Assembly (NCBI RefSeq): GCF_016808335.1
Contig: NC_053146.1
Coordinates: 29,489,495-29,553,494, forward strand
Reading direction: 5' to 3'
Source of the DNA: Panicum virgatum
Lineage: Eukaryota; Streptophyta; Magnoliopsida; Poales; Poaceae
Length of the DNA: 64,000 nt
A model generated the notes under the pieces. The model searched no databases, was not told the DNA's origin, and was given only the letters and a program-made list of their open reading frames with translations. The position numbers and the translations under genes were made by a program. This document shows positions 53,490 through 64,000 of the stretch, piece after piece. Positions within the stretch are counted from its first letter, which is position 1. Each line of letters starts with the position of its first letter.

Positions 53490-56339
53490 GAAAAAGAATA
53501 GAATAAACACCTAATGTATGTTCTGGTAGTTTTGTTCACTGGATGAACTTGATTTTTGGGTATATCAATCTTGGTAAAGTAATAGGCTCATGGTAAAAAG
53601 ATGAGACCTGCTTGAATCTGTTAACTTGCTTAAATGACAAAGATTCTTATATCAGTTAGTGAACTCCATGTTTTAATTCTGAAAATGTAGAACTTGCTCT
53701 GGCTCTGAAATTTTTCCTGGATGAACTAGTAACTGTAATCTTGCTAATCCATAAGTTTGAGAAATGTTTGATCTAGTTTGCTATATATGATGTTTAATGC
53801 TTGTTTTGCCAACTAAATTCATGGTATATAGTTCTTGTACTTAGAAAAATCTATATTTATATCTGGAGCCTTGTTTTAGTCCTGGATGAACTAGTAACTG
53901 AGTATTGTTTCAGTTATAAATCATGCTTGGTATATCATGCCTAGGATTGTTATTTTTGCTTTGGGTGAAATAGTTCATATCTGGTCATGATTTTTCTGGG
54001 CGTGTTCTTAGTTAGAGTAAATACTTCCTGTGATAAAAATTTCACATGTAGCACTGGTCATCTTGAATCTCGAATTAATATACAAGTTCATTCAAAGTTA
54101 GATGCATAAATAATTAATATGGCCGAAATAATACTTGATAATTTTTCTGAAACATGTTTAGAACATATCTAGGTTCTAGTAAAATTTTGAGATCCATAAT
54201 CCTTGTATAACTCTCAGTGGAAATTATCTTTGTTGGTAGCTTGATAGTTTTGTTAATTTTGTAACTCCTGTTTCTTGAGTAGATAAACTCTGAAAAATTT
54301 ACAGTACTGAGTATATCCTATCCTGATAATATTTTAAAATTTTTAGCTCTAGAAGTCATGCTTAACAACCTGTGCAAATTCATGAAGTCTCTAGGTTAAT
54401 CTGATTACATGATTTCTTATGATTAGATGCATTACTGTTAAGGTCTGAAATTTTTACAGTAAATACTAGACTATCTAATCTGCTCAACATAAATTTTTCA
54501 TCATCAGATCATGTGTATATTTTCTGCTATGAAATTAGGAACTTATGCTTATGTTTAAAATTAGGAAACTAACCACCCCACACACTCTTTCATGAAGATG
54601 GTTAATTATAATGACTACTCCATAAATGATTGCCCAGTAAATAAACTCACAAATATCATCATTAAGTTAACTTTTTGTTGGACTACTACTTTATCGTGAA
54701 GGAAAGAAATCATTTATCCTATTATAACCATGAAAATCTTGCATTGCATATAGACGCGGTTAATCTAGCCGACAGTGATTACGAACTGATCCCTGCGGAC
54801 TCTCTTGCTGCATCGGAGGTTAATCTTAATTGTGCTAACATGAACCAAGACCTGGGCCAAGCCCCAGAGGACTCTCAATTTGGCAGTGCCAAAGAAGGCA
54901 TGCCCCGGTGCATAACCCATTATTTTTAGCGGTATTATTCATCTAACTATTCATATGTGTTGTAATAATTTATTTGCGCATTTACGTTTTCTAGGCGTTG
55001 ATCGAAAACCTTAGATCCATGACCCCTAGGTACCTATGTTTGATATCCAGTTCTTTTTATCGACTAGTTGCCCCGCTAATTAGGAACGGTAGAAGTCGAG
55101 TGGTTTCCTGCCTCTCGCGAGCATGTAGGAATTGACTGACTTTACCTTTAGCTCAAATATAAGGACAACGGGTGAGATTGTGTAGTTGTGATACCCCGCT
55201 GGTGTAGTTAAAATTGGTTAAGGTCGCGGTGTGTGGCTCATTTCGTTAAGCATTTGAAAGTACTAGCCACATGCCGAGAAATATGGTAATCGGTAAGCTT
55301 AAGTATCTGATTGGACCAGCGAGTGGAACGACCTTGCACCCTCTTGGTAGAAATAGGTTTATTTTTGTCCGGACGTATGGGTGCAGTGTGGTCGGACTCT
55401 ATAGTCAGGGAGGGTGTCTCGGATCCACGGACTGGAAAGAAAGGGGAACAATAGCGTGGGCGAAAGCAAAGTCGATCCACATGCGTGTGCATTAGGTTCC
55501 CCTGGCCAGGTTGAAATTTGATTCGGAATCATCCGCCTCTCACGGCATGAGATTGCTTAACGTTTTCGGTCACATAGAGTAACAAGTGGAACATGATGAT
55601 GATAATACTGCCAGTTGATTAAATGGTTGCTCTACCATGTTTGTGTAGAGTTAGATGCAAACTTAGAACGGTTAAATCAACTAGAATATGGCAAAGTTAA
55701 AATCTGAAAATAAGGATCAACTCTTAGTGGCATTTTTGGCAAAACAAACCCCACAAACCAAAGAGCCTTGCATGTCTAATTATCAGACTATGGTATATTC
55801 GGTGACGGGTAAGTCTTGCTGAGTATTAGTATACTCAGCCTTGCTTGTGGCACTGTTTTTCAGGTACTAACTTCGAGGATATGATTGCGAGTCTGACTTA
55901 GCCATGCACTTTGTCTCCGGGCTGGTCTGTCGAGTGGGATGGCCCTTCAGCTGGTGCTGATCACCCTCCCACTGAGTGACGTTTCGTACGGGCTTTATCG
56001 AGCGTCACATGTTTCGCTAGTCGTCATTTTACTTCTTCCGCTGCAACAATGAGACTTGAATAATTTGTGTAGTTTGGAACTATATATTAATTTGCTACTC
56101 TGAACATGATTTGTAATAAATTTACCTTTCCGCTTCAAACTCTGATGATGTAAGAAATATTTTGTGTTGTAATCTCTGGGCTCACCTTCATGTGAGTGTT
56201 GTCTATGCGACCCTGGAAGAGCGTGGCTTTTATCGAGGCTTCACTCGAGGAACTACCGGTGCGTGCCGATTTGGGTCAGAGTTGCCTAGCAACGAAGATC
56301 AGTGCACCCGGGCCCAGTCTTTTGCGTGGTTCCGCCACA
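53490..56339 (+). mobile_element. Element H: truncated LTR related to element A, inverted
   Basis: The reverse complement of A's LTR (about 6280-9110) aligns along this whole stretch. Conserved blocks include the one around 55270-55500 and the end GTTCCGCCACA at 56339. So H is a plus-strand LTR keeping only its U5 side. The GC-rich U3 and promoter are absent and no primer-binding site follows. Divergence from A is much greater than between A's own LTRs. The left edge is approximate. Confidence 0.85.
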
Positions 56340-57772
56340 GCAATCCATCCCTCATCATTTCCATTGCCTAAGTAATTCTCTTCTAAATCATCAAATCCAT
56401 GCTAAGGCTGAGGAGCTCTGGCTTGCTATCAAATATAAGATGAAGGAGATCCACAGCAATGGCAGCAAGGCCAGGGCGCTAGCTGTTGACGGTCCTTAAG
56501 TCAGAAATAGAACCATCAACTCCTGCATCTTATCATGATATTTAATCACCAAACTTAGTGGTAGGGCTTAATTCTAATCAATTCCACAAGTTTTGGTGAT
56601 TCTTGATTTGCAGGCACCCATACGTGAAATAAGATGAAAACATACACATGATGCAACATAGATGCACGAAAGACTGTATCCTGCATCACACTTACAAGAA
56701 GGGCCCATTTGACAGTGAAAACCGATGTACAAAGCCCCGACACTGACATACGCAGGATGGGGGCCCACCTATCAGAGTTCAGGACGAAAGATGGCGCGAG
56801 AGGCGGCCAAGTGGGGCCGGCTGAACCACAGGGTCGTCCGGCCCCATGTTGACGCCGATCGGCCCGAGCTTTGGCGGGAAGATCGATCTTATCCTCATAA
56901 GGCGGTTCCCATATGTTTCCATTTTTATTTCTGGCGGGAACCGACCTCCTTGGGCTATAAAAGGATCCCCCCTCACACCTCCAAGATCCATTCCTCCATT
57001 CACCATTCTCTCATCCATTCCACTCCCACACACCACTAGATGAGAGATGTAGAGGGGCTCCAGTTGTAAGATTAGGCTGGGAGTGTGCGAGGAGAAGTTC
57101 GGGAGGAGGGCCGGAGTTGTCGGCTTCCTTCTGCTTGTACCTCGATGGATATGAGTCTCTTTCGAGTTAAGCTTTTGTTATCATTGCTTGCGGGATCAAT
57201 GTTCATCCTTGTGACGGGTGCTCTAGGCTAATGGCTCCAGTCTTGGACGGAGTCGGGGCTAGAGTAGTAATCGATGGCGTAGACGTGGTGTCTAGGCTAG
57301 AGGTTACCGTTGTTTGCATATCTTCTCCACGGTCTGTCGGGGTAGGCGGCAGGTGGTGACAGCCCTATCCGTCCTTTGTAGTCCCCCACATGAGGGTTGG
57401 GTGTAGAGCTATAGTTGGATACTCTTGGCAGACCAGGAGTAAGCTGGTGCCCAAAGTAAGCAAGTGAGAGCTCGTTTATCTCTCTTAAGTATCTCTTCTA
57501 TTATGTAACCACAAACCCAAAGGCCACCCTTCTCTCTCTTCCTCCGGGTAAACTAGTTAGAAGACTGTTACACCTCTGTTCCTCATGGAAAATATGATAC
57601 CCTGAATAGTTCCTGGTGAAGTGCTGCAACAGTATTTCCGTGCGCTTGCGGACTTCTCTGTGAGAGTTAAGAAATTCCAACACTAGCCAAGAGGGAGGGG
57701 CACAACACTGGCAGCGAAGCCTCAAGGCCCAAAATTCCCAAAAACAAGCTCGTCATTGAAATCATCGACTGA
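56340..57772 (+). pseudogene. Unidentified coding-like segment split by a solo LTR
   Basis: From 56340 the plus strand reads SIPHHFHCLSNSLLN, then HAKAEELWLAIKYKMKEIHS and GSKARALA. After skipping the solo LTR and one CTAGC copy it continues KREGHNTGSEASRPKIPKNK and LVIEIID, with a stop at 57770-57772. That is about 75 codons without a stop, with an amphipathic Lys/Glu-rich helix. It does not look like gag or pol. It could be the last exon of a cellular gene or a gene fragment captured by the CACTA element. I do not recognise the family. Confidence 0.4.
56484..57682 (+). mobile_element. Athila-like solo LTR (1199 bp)
   Basis: It starts TGTTGACGGTCC and ends AAATTCCAACA. It is flanked by a perfect 5-bp duplication CTAGC (56479-56483 and 57683-57687). 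A TATA box TATAAAAGG is at 56956-56964 on the plus strand. It is related to E and to the 3' LTR of C. No internal sequence remains, so it is a solo LTR from LTR-LTR recombination. Confidence 0.92.
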
Positions 57773-58003
57773 GTTGGCAGACGGGGAAAATAACTAGACA
57801 AAGCTGCCTTGAGGACATCTTTTGATTGTTATATGAACCATCTTTTGTTTGGTGATGTAACGAACAAGTATACGGATGAAACTAACTGATATTGCGGTCA
57901 TGTTATATAATCACTGGCTGGAGGACTATTGTTTGCTGATCCTGAAAAAATCAGTTGGTTACTACATATCTGAGTTGTATCGGAATGTATCGTGATTACT
58001 TGA

Positions 58004-61000
58004 TGTTGACGCTCCTTAGCTGTAACACCCGGTTTATAAAAGGACATAAACCGAGCAATCATATACATGCCAGGATCAAGTCACACGTATATACAACAGA
58101 ATGAACAATATATCACAGCTCATATCACATAAAAAGATATAATAAAGCAAATATGAATGTTATTTCTTATATTAATGACAATGTCTGATACAGCGGAAGC
58201 GTAGAATACGTTGGTAAGGTATAACCGCTAAGGATTTAGGCAATGCAACGATGGTGCCCACCTCAAAGGGGTACACAGACCCAGCCTCGTAGCCTGGGGA
58301 CCATTGAAGCTCGACCCCCCTCGTGCCCCGTCGGTAAGTTACTCCCGAACCAAAATGACCTAATTAGTAAGCCAAGACCGTCTCATTCCAGTCTTGTGGT
58401 AGCGTTGTTGTCCCAGGTTGTCGCTCTATGAACCGGTCCTTATGGAGAGTGGCCAACCAGGCAGTAAGCACCGTGCTGGCCCCCTAAACCATGTTTCTAA
58501 CAAAACAAATTTTAACGAGACGTGAGCCCCTCAAACGGACCACTCTCAGAATTAAGTTGCATATACCATTAATCAAATTAATTAAAAAGGACCAAGTGTG
58601 TTATAGCGCGGCACCTAGCACAACTAACAAAAATGCAACCCTAAGGATATATAAAGGACATAAAGTGGCTAGGAAAGTCCTTATAGGCATACAGAATTAA
58701 AATGCAGTATGAAAATGTATTTAAAGTGATAGGTGTTGTTCATGTTATACTTGCCTTCCTCGAATTGTTCCTGCTGCTCAAACTGCTCAGAAGATGGATA
58801 CTGCTCCGGGTACTGGTACTGGGGCTCCTCAGATGGATCAACGTCTACTCACGAACACATGGCCAAAAGCAATACACAACATAAACATACAAGCAAATAA
58901 GTGCAAACTCTAAGAAACAATACAACAATACATGAAAACAGCAAACAAAACTAGGCTAGAACTAATCTACGCGTTACAACGATCACATGGACATAAAGAA
59001 CGCCTAAAATGGAGCTAAAACGCAAAATCTAGGCCAAAAACAAGTTCCAGGGACCTATTTGTAAGAAAACTGGAGTTCCAGGGGGTTTCTGGGCAAAACC
59101 GAGGACTAAAACATAAAAACCAAAAAGATCTAGGGGCTAACGCATGAAAAGGTCAGGGGTGGACGGCGGGTTCCATTTTTATAAAGCTCAGGGGTCTAAG
59201 CGAATAAATCTGGGCCTGGTTGGAAATAGTTTTGAACGGCACAGGACTGCGGGTTGATTTAAAAGAAAACCAGGGTCTCTTTAGCAAAATTGCCAGGCCG
59301 AACCGGTATCTACACGTATGGGCCGTTGGATCGCGATCGCGCGGTCCAAAACGAAGGGGTACGCCGTTCTAATCCGGGCCGCTGATTCCGGATCTGGCGG
59401 CCAAGATGGACGGGGGCGCGGGCGGCGGCGCAGGTCGCCGGGGTGGCGCTCCCGCGGCGGGGCTTCGTCGGAGAACACCGCTAACGGTGTTCCCGGGTCT
59501 AATTCGACTCGGATTTGGGTCCTAGAGCATGAGCGCAGCACGGCTAAGGCACAGGTGGGCTCGGACAGGCAGTGCAGGGCTCGGAAAGGGCTTCTCGACG
59601 GCGAGGGCGGTTCAGCGGCGACAGAGCTCGCCGGAGCGCGGTGCCTGGGCACCTAGGGTGCGCCAGGGTCTACGACATCTAGCGCAAAGAGGACTGGGAG
59701 GACTCGGGGTGCTTACCCAGGGCTTGGGTCGGCCGGAGCTGCAGCGGAACGACGTTGGCGGCGAGTCCGGCGGCGGGTCGGCGCGGAGCTCGGTGACGGG
59801 GTCGATGTGGGGGTGCTCCGGGCTCCTGGGCTCCACGGGTCGACGCGTGAAGTCCCTGTGAAGCCAGAGGAGTGGTCAGCTTGGCCGGAGCGGCATCGGC
59901 GGCGTGGGATTGCAGCGGCGGACGAGCTCACCGGCGGCAGGTCTCGGGCTGAAATCCGACGAGGGTAAGGCTCGGGCCGGGGAAACACGAGCTCGTCAAG
60001 TCTCGTGGGCACTGGGCGGAGCTTCTGCGGGGTTCTGGTGGGTTGTGGTGTAGCGGGGCAGTGGTTTCATAGCGGAGCAGAGGTGCTGCACGGCAGAGCA
60101 AGGCGGGCGGCTGCGCTAGGGTTTGGTGGCCATGGAAAGGAAGGTGCGGGTGCAGGGGAAGGCCGGGGGTGTTTAAAGGAGAGGCCCGGGGATCTCGGGA
60201 AGACGTGCCCGGCGGGGTCGCGACGGAGATCTCGGCGAGGATCGCGGGAGGACGCTGCGCGGCCGGGGAAGATGGGTCTGGCAGGTGGGGTCAGCTCGCC
60301 AGCGAGACGCGGCAACCGGCGAGCGCGCGGTGCGGGCGTGAGGAGACGCTGACTCGTGGGGCTGGCTTGTCAGTGAGAGAAGGCGCGCGCGTGGCGCGGC
60401 TGGAGCGAGCGGGCGCGAGCGGTTGGGCCGAGCGGAGGTCATGCTGGGCCGAGCGCACGGGGAAGAGGGGGGGCCGATGGAAAGGACGGAGGAGGAGGCG
60501 GGCTGGGCCACTGGGCCGCGGGGAAAGGAGAGGGAGAGGGAAAGCTGGGCCCGCGGGTGGAGCTGGGTTGCGGTTTGGGCCGGGCTGGGACTGGTATTTG
60601 GGCTGGTTCTCTTCTCTTTTCCCTTTCTTTTTCTTTTCCTTTTTCAAACACTACTCAAACTAATTGAATTAAAATTCAAAATTGAATTCAAACCCTACCA
60701 CTCAACCATATAAAACTCATGCACCAGCATGAAATGCACAAACAAGTTGAACCTAAGATAAATTTTATTTACTTTATGAAGCTAAAATAAATTATAAATG
60801 CAAGGCTAAGCAAATTAAATCTTAGAAAATTAAATAAAGCCAATTAAATTTATTATTAAATATTGAAATTTAACTTAGGGTGTTACATTAGCGCCCCAAT
60901 TTATGTACCGCAAGCGCACGGATCGTGGTAGCTTTTCCCTTAGAGTACTCCCCCAAGGTTTATCAATCTGTGGATCGACAAAGAACTACTTAGGGTTTTC

Positions 61001-62339
61001 CATCTAATCTAATGGATCTATCCTAACATGAAGCATGAATTGCACATATAGAGTAAACCTTTAATAGATATGAGTGTTGTGTAAAGGTTGATCTCATCCA
61101 TGAACATAGGCGTAACCATAGCAAAACCAAAGACATGACTAGGCCTATTGTCATCTAGTTATAGTTCAAGCTAACGAGCAAATAAATCATGCATCTCAAT
61201 CAATAGCATCCTTAAATCAAAACCTCCAATCCAACCCCTTGGGAACCCCCCTACTCAGGCCACGCCCTGTCACGACGCTCCCTATGGACAAAAGCACCCC
61301 GAAGCATGCTAGACGTGTCGAACCCCCTTGGGTAGATCCGGTATGAACTCCTAGCCACCATAGCTACAAGAACACCCCATGCAATCTACCTCGAGAATAG
61401 ATCTAGGAATAAGCGCACCCAAAGCAAGAACGAAATCAAAAAGGAGAGACATGATCGCTAATAGATTTGGAAGACATGATTATCATTACTCACTTAATAG
61501 ATGTGTTTGGATCATCATCGTCGTGTGCACACCATCGAAGAATCCAACTAGCTCATGAACTCCGCCATGGCACAACCACACAGGGAGGCCATGGCGGCTA
61601 GGGGCGGCCTAAGCCATCTCCTAGACAACTTCGAAGACTTGCGGCGGCCGTCGTCTCCCTCCGGTCTTGGCCCTAGGTTTTCGTTGAGTTCTGGGTGGAT
61701 GGATACCGCGAGTTGAATAAGGTACGAGCTATTTATGAGCCGAGGAAGCCACCGGTCGAAGGGGAGGCTGAACCGCCTCGGAAACGGGCTACGCTGGCTG
61801 GCTCATGGGCCTAGGCCGGCCGGCCTACCCTCTTTCGGGCCCACCTCAGTCTCATCTTTCGCATGTAGGCTCCTCGCATCTTCTAGAGTTTATGTCCTTC
61901 ACGAATGCACCCCTTTGGACGTTGTTATCTTGGAGATATCTTCGAGGAAAGGATAGGATAGGGAATCCTTCCTTAAATCTTCATTTGCTTTGCTTAATCC
62001 CGAAGTATCTTGATCTCATCTTGGTGGGCTTGGTCCTTTGGGCTCTCTTGGAGGATGGATGTGCATGAATGGGCTTCGAATCAACATGGGCTTTGGTCCT
62101 TCCTTTGGGCTTTGGCCTTCGTCTTTCTCTGTGTTAGCGCTAGATCACGGGCCTCGTCATTTCATGCTCCAAAATAGGCCAAAAACCTGCAAAAACGAAG
62201 TTCCTCCAAAATATATGTGCAAATGTGAAAATGACCAATAATTAGGCCGGGGTTAGGACGGTTAGTGATTTTGATATTAAATTCATGACATTATCAAGGA
62301 TAAACAAGGGATAAAATGGGTACTTAAGGAGCGCCAACA
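58004..62339 (-). mobile_element. Element G: solo LTR with inverted-repeat ends, hosting solo LTR F
   Basis: It starts TGTTGACGCTCCTTA and ends with the complement of TGTTGGCGCTCCTTAA. Flanks are CTTGA (57999-58003) and CCTGA (62340-62344), one mismatch. Without F it is about 1464 bp. Its left end resembles the U5 side of LTR E (the CCGCAAG and TAGCTTT blocks near 60910-60935 versus 30283-30312), so it lies in the minus orientation. A minus-strand ATAAATAG near 61730 could be its TATA box. No coding sequence was seen at 60893-62339. Confidence 0.75.
58021..60887 (-). mobile_element. Element F: solo LTR of the element B family (2867 bp)
   Basis: It begins TGTAACACCC and ends GGGTGTTACA like the LTRs of B, with a perfect 5-bp duplication TTAGC (58016-58020 and 60888-60892). 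No internal region is left. It carries both the middle part kept only in B's left LTR and the GC-rich block kept only in B's right LTR, and lacks some sequence after 58200 that B has. Confidence 0.93.
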
Positions 62340-62477
62340 CCTGATAAAATCAATCGGTAACTATATAATGTCTATTGGTTATGACTAATATGTTTAGGCG
62401 ACAACAATTACCATATATGTCAATGTGAAACAATAACATAACCATGATTCATACTTGTTCATCACACAATTGGTTAA

Positions 62478-64000
62478 CTAGTCCACTACACAATAGATGA
62501 ACTTCACACAAAAAAAATCATCTAAGCCTCCACCATGGGAACTGTCCACTGCTGGTGTGATAACTCCATCTGCGACGTAAGTATCATCATCCTCGCCATC
62601 GTCTTCTACTATGTCAGCAAAATGCGGTTCAGGCATCGGTGCCTGACGAGCCTCTTCAATTACTTTTGCATCAACTGTTGCATCTTTGACATCATTCCTA
62701 CTCCAATTCGTCAAATTGTGAATTTGATTTGAAATATTCATATGCTCCACTCCTGTGACAACCATGTCCACTTCTCCAGTATCGTCAATAGTATTTGGTG
62801 TGTTCTCCCTTTCCGGCATGGCCAATAGGTTCCTAGGTTTCATTCTGAGGACACTAGACCAGTTACTTTTCCTTGTAGATTTCACATAACAACCTTGCTC
62901 TACTTGATTCGCCATGATGTATGGCTCATCTGCATAGCGCAACTTGGTGGTGTCAATATCAATAATCCCATACTCATCACTATTGTACCCTCTGCTTTTG
63001 CTCTTACTCCTACTAGTTGGTGGAGGAACACCAAACCAGTCGCACTCAAACAGCATGACTTCCTTTTCGTTTGGAAAATCGAGGACGTTGATTTTCTTAA
63101 TCACACAGTACCATTTCATGCTATCGCCCTGGATGACAACACCACTATTCTTTGTAGTTAGATGCTTCTCTACGTCTCTTGTCTGGAAGAAAAAAACCAT
63201 TAATGTAGCACCTGTTCCTGACACAGATACGATGACTCAGACTCCAAGCTAGAGCATATAGCATATCACTAACTTTTCCTTGTGCATGTAGTTCGCTGAT
63301 CTGCGCTCACAATATTTCAAAACAGGTGAACAAATATATAGTGTTGTTATCAATACATAATTTATACACAAATTATGAATAATCAAATTATACAAAAAAA
63401 TGACCCACCTTACGCTCGAACCATGATACAAATAGTTCCTTGTGCCTTTTATCAAAATTCGTCGAATTTCTCCCTCTCAATTCTTTCTTAGGCTCACTGC
63501 GAGAAAAATGAACATAGGCCTTGTCAATTACATATGCAGTCAACAAAATGAAATACAGTTTCACTAGAAGCTTACTCTATCCATGGAATGACATCATCAC
63601 AATTGGATAATATGTCGTGTCTCATCATCCGGAGGTCATCAGAAGCTGCAGACTCGACCTGACCTCTTCTCTTCTTACTGAAGTCCATGCTGCTGAATAC
63701 ACTCAAACCAGATGGTGGTTCACTAACAGCGCTTCTTTCTTGACGGTCTGGTTGATTAAGCTTTGTACTAACATCTTCAAAGAACTAAGAACAAAATGTA
63801 AGACACTCCTCTGAGATGTATTCCTCTACTATCAAACCTTATGGGCAAGCTTCCTCACATAATGTTTGAGGGTACATAGGTATCTCTCCACTAGATACAT
63901 CCATCTATAGGAAACAGGGCCTCCTAGTCTGGCCTCCCAAGCAATATGAGCTGGCAAGTGCATCATAATATCAAAAAATACTGAAGGGAATATCATCTCA
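62478..64000 (-). pseudogene. CACTA (En/Spm) transposase C-terminal part, DUF4218 and DUF4216 exons
   Basis: On the minus strand the exon 63576-64000 (continuing off the window) has MIFPSVFFDIMMHLPAHIAW and GGPVSYRWMYLVERYL, the DUF4218 signature. A frameshift near 63835 and a stop near 63786 damage it. Then exons 63409-63496, 63274-63300 and 62478-63182 join by GT-AG introns in phase. The last has NSGVVIQGDSMKWYCVIKK, VMLFECDWFGV and EPYIMANQVEQGCYV, the DUF4216 signature, and an acidic C terminus. These domains form the C-terminal half of CACTA TNP2-type transposase. No CACTA terminal repeat was identified in the window. Confidence 0.85.

Larger units (their letters stand above)
25324..53490 (-). 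mobile_element. Element C: old Athila-like Ty3/gypsy element, fragmented by insertions
   Basis: Pieces of one element on the minus strand are: 3' LTR 25324-26359, polypurine tract, accessory ORF about 27930-28562, integrase 28867-30248, end of RNase H 40964-41187, start of RNase H and RT 50506-51400, protease 51700-52450, gag 52600-53480. The reading order continues across the insertions: I can rejoin coding sequence across B exactly and across E approximately. The RT and gag look Athila-like (family knowledge). The 5' LTR is missing; sequence changes to LTR fragment H near 53490. Confidence 0.85.

Noticed and set aside
60169..60663. A 164-codon plus-strand frame in solo LTR F
   Set aside because: It is inside an LTR of the B family, GC-rich and low complexity. 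It is not preserved in the B LTRs.
62483..62490. CACTACA motif near the end of the CACTA gene, possible terminal repeat
   Set aside because: It overlaps the 3' end of the transposase coding region and shows no matching inverted copy or 3-bp duplication in the window. Probably chance.

Overview
The window is a stretch of plant nuclear heterochromatin, most likely from a grass. I saw no intact cellular gene. Almost every base can be assigned to LTR retrotransposons nested in one another, with the edge of a CACTA DNA transposon at the right end. The grass assignment is inference. It rests on the kinds of elements present: a SIRE-type copia element, Tekay-clade chromoviruses with a chromodomain, one of them carrying an extra ORF before gag as described for rice RIRE3/RIRE8, Athila- and Tat-lineage gypsy elements, and GC-rich long LTRs. 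Nearly all retroelement coding sequence is on the minus strand.

Layout, left to right. 1-6279: a decayed SIRE-like Ty1/copia element on the minus strand, with part of its 5' LTR at 5854-6279. 6280-22551: element A, a complete 16.3 kb Tekay-type Ty3/gypsy chromovirus with 4.4 kb LTRs, an intact 1535-codon gag-pol frame and an extra upstream ORF0. 22552-24180: a second, truncated copy of A's internal region sharing A's right LTR. 24181-25323: more copia LTR, probably the rest of the LTR that A entered. 25324-53490: element C, an old Athila-like gypsy element on the minus strand. C is broken up by a solo LTR (E, 30249-40963) carrying a Tat-like non-autonomous element D (30679-40161), and by a second Tekay-type element B (41188-50500) inserted in its RNase H region. 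53490-56339: a truncated LTR (H) related to A, in the opposite orientation. 56340-58003: a short coding-like stretch split by a solo LTR (56484-57682). 58004-62339: a solo LTR (G) carrying a B-family solo LTR (F, 58021-60887). 62478-64000: the 3' half of a CACTA transposase gene with DUF4218- and DUF4216-like exons.

Target-site duplications support most boundaries: CTAAC around D, CGATC/CGATA around B, CTAGC around the 56484 solo LTR, TTAGC around F and CTTGA/CCTGA around G. The inferred order is C first, then E, B and the copia element into C, D into E, and A into the copia LTR. A is the youngest: its two LTRs differ at only about 30 places by eye.

The most interesting object is D. It has LTRs, a primer-binding site and gag-like frames on the minus strand but no recognisable pol. 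On the plus strand, antisense to its own genome, it carries a multi-exon gene with at least five well-formed GT-AG introns of about 70-80 bp that preserve reading phase, plus a 125-bp tandem repeat array. Other points of note are a probable 110-bp intron inside the gag gene of B, the dimer-like structure of A, reciprocal internal deletions in B's LTRs, and dense GCGGAC-N-GTCCGC palindromes in the copia LTR sequence.
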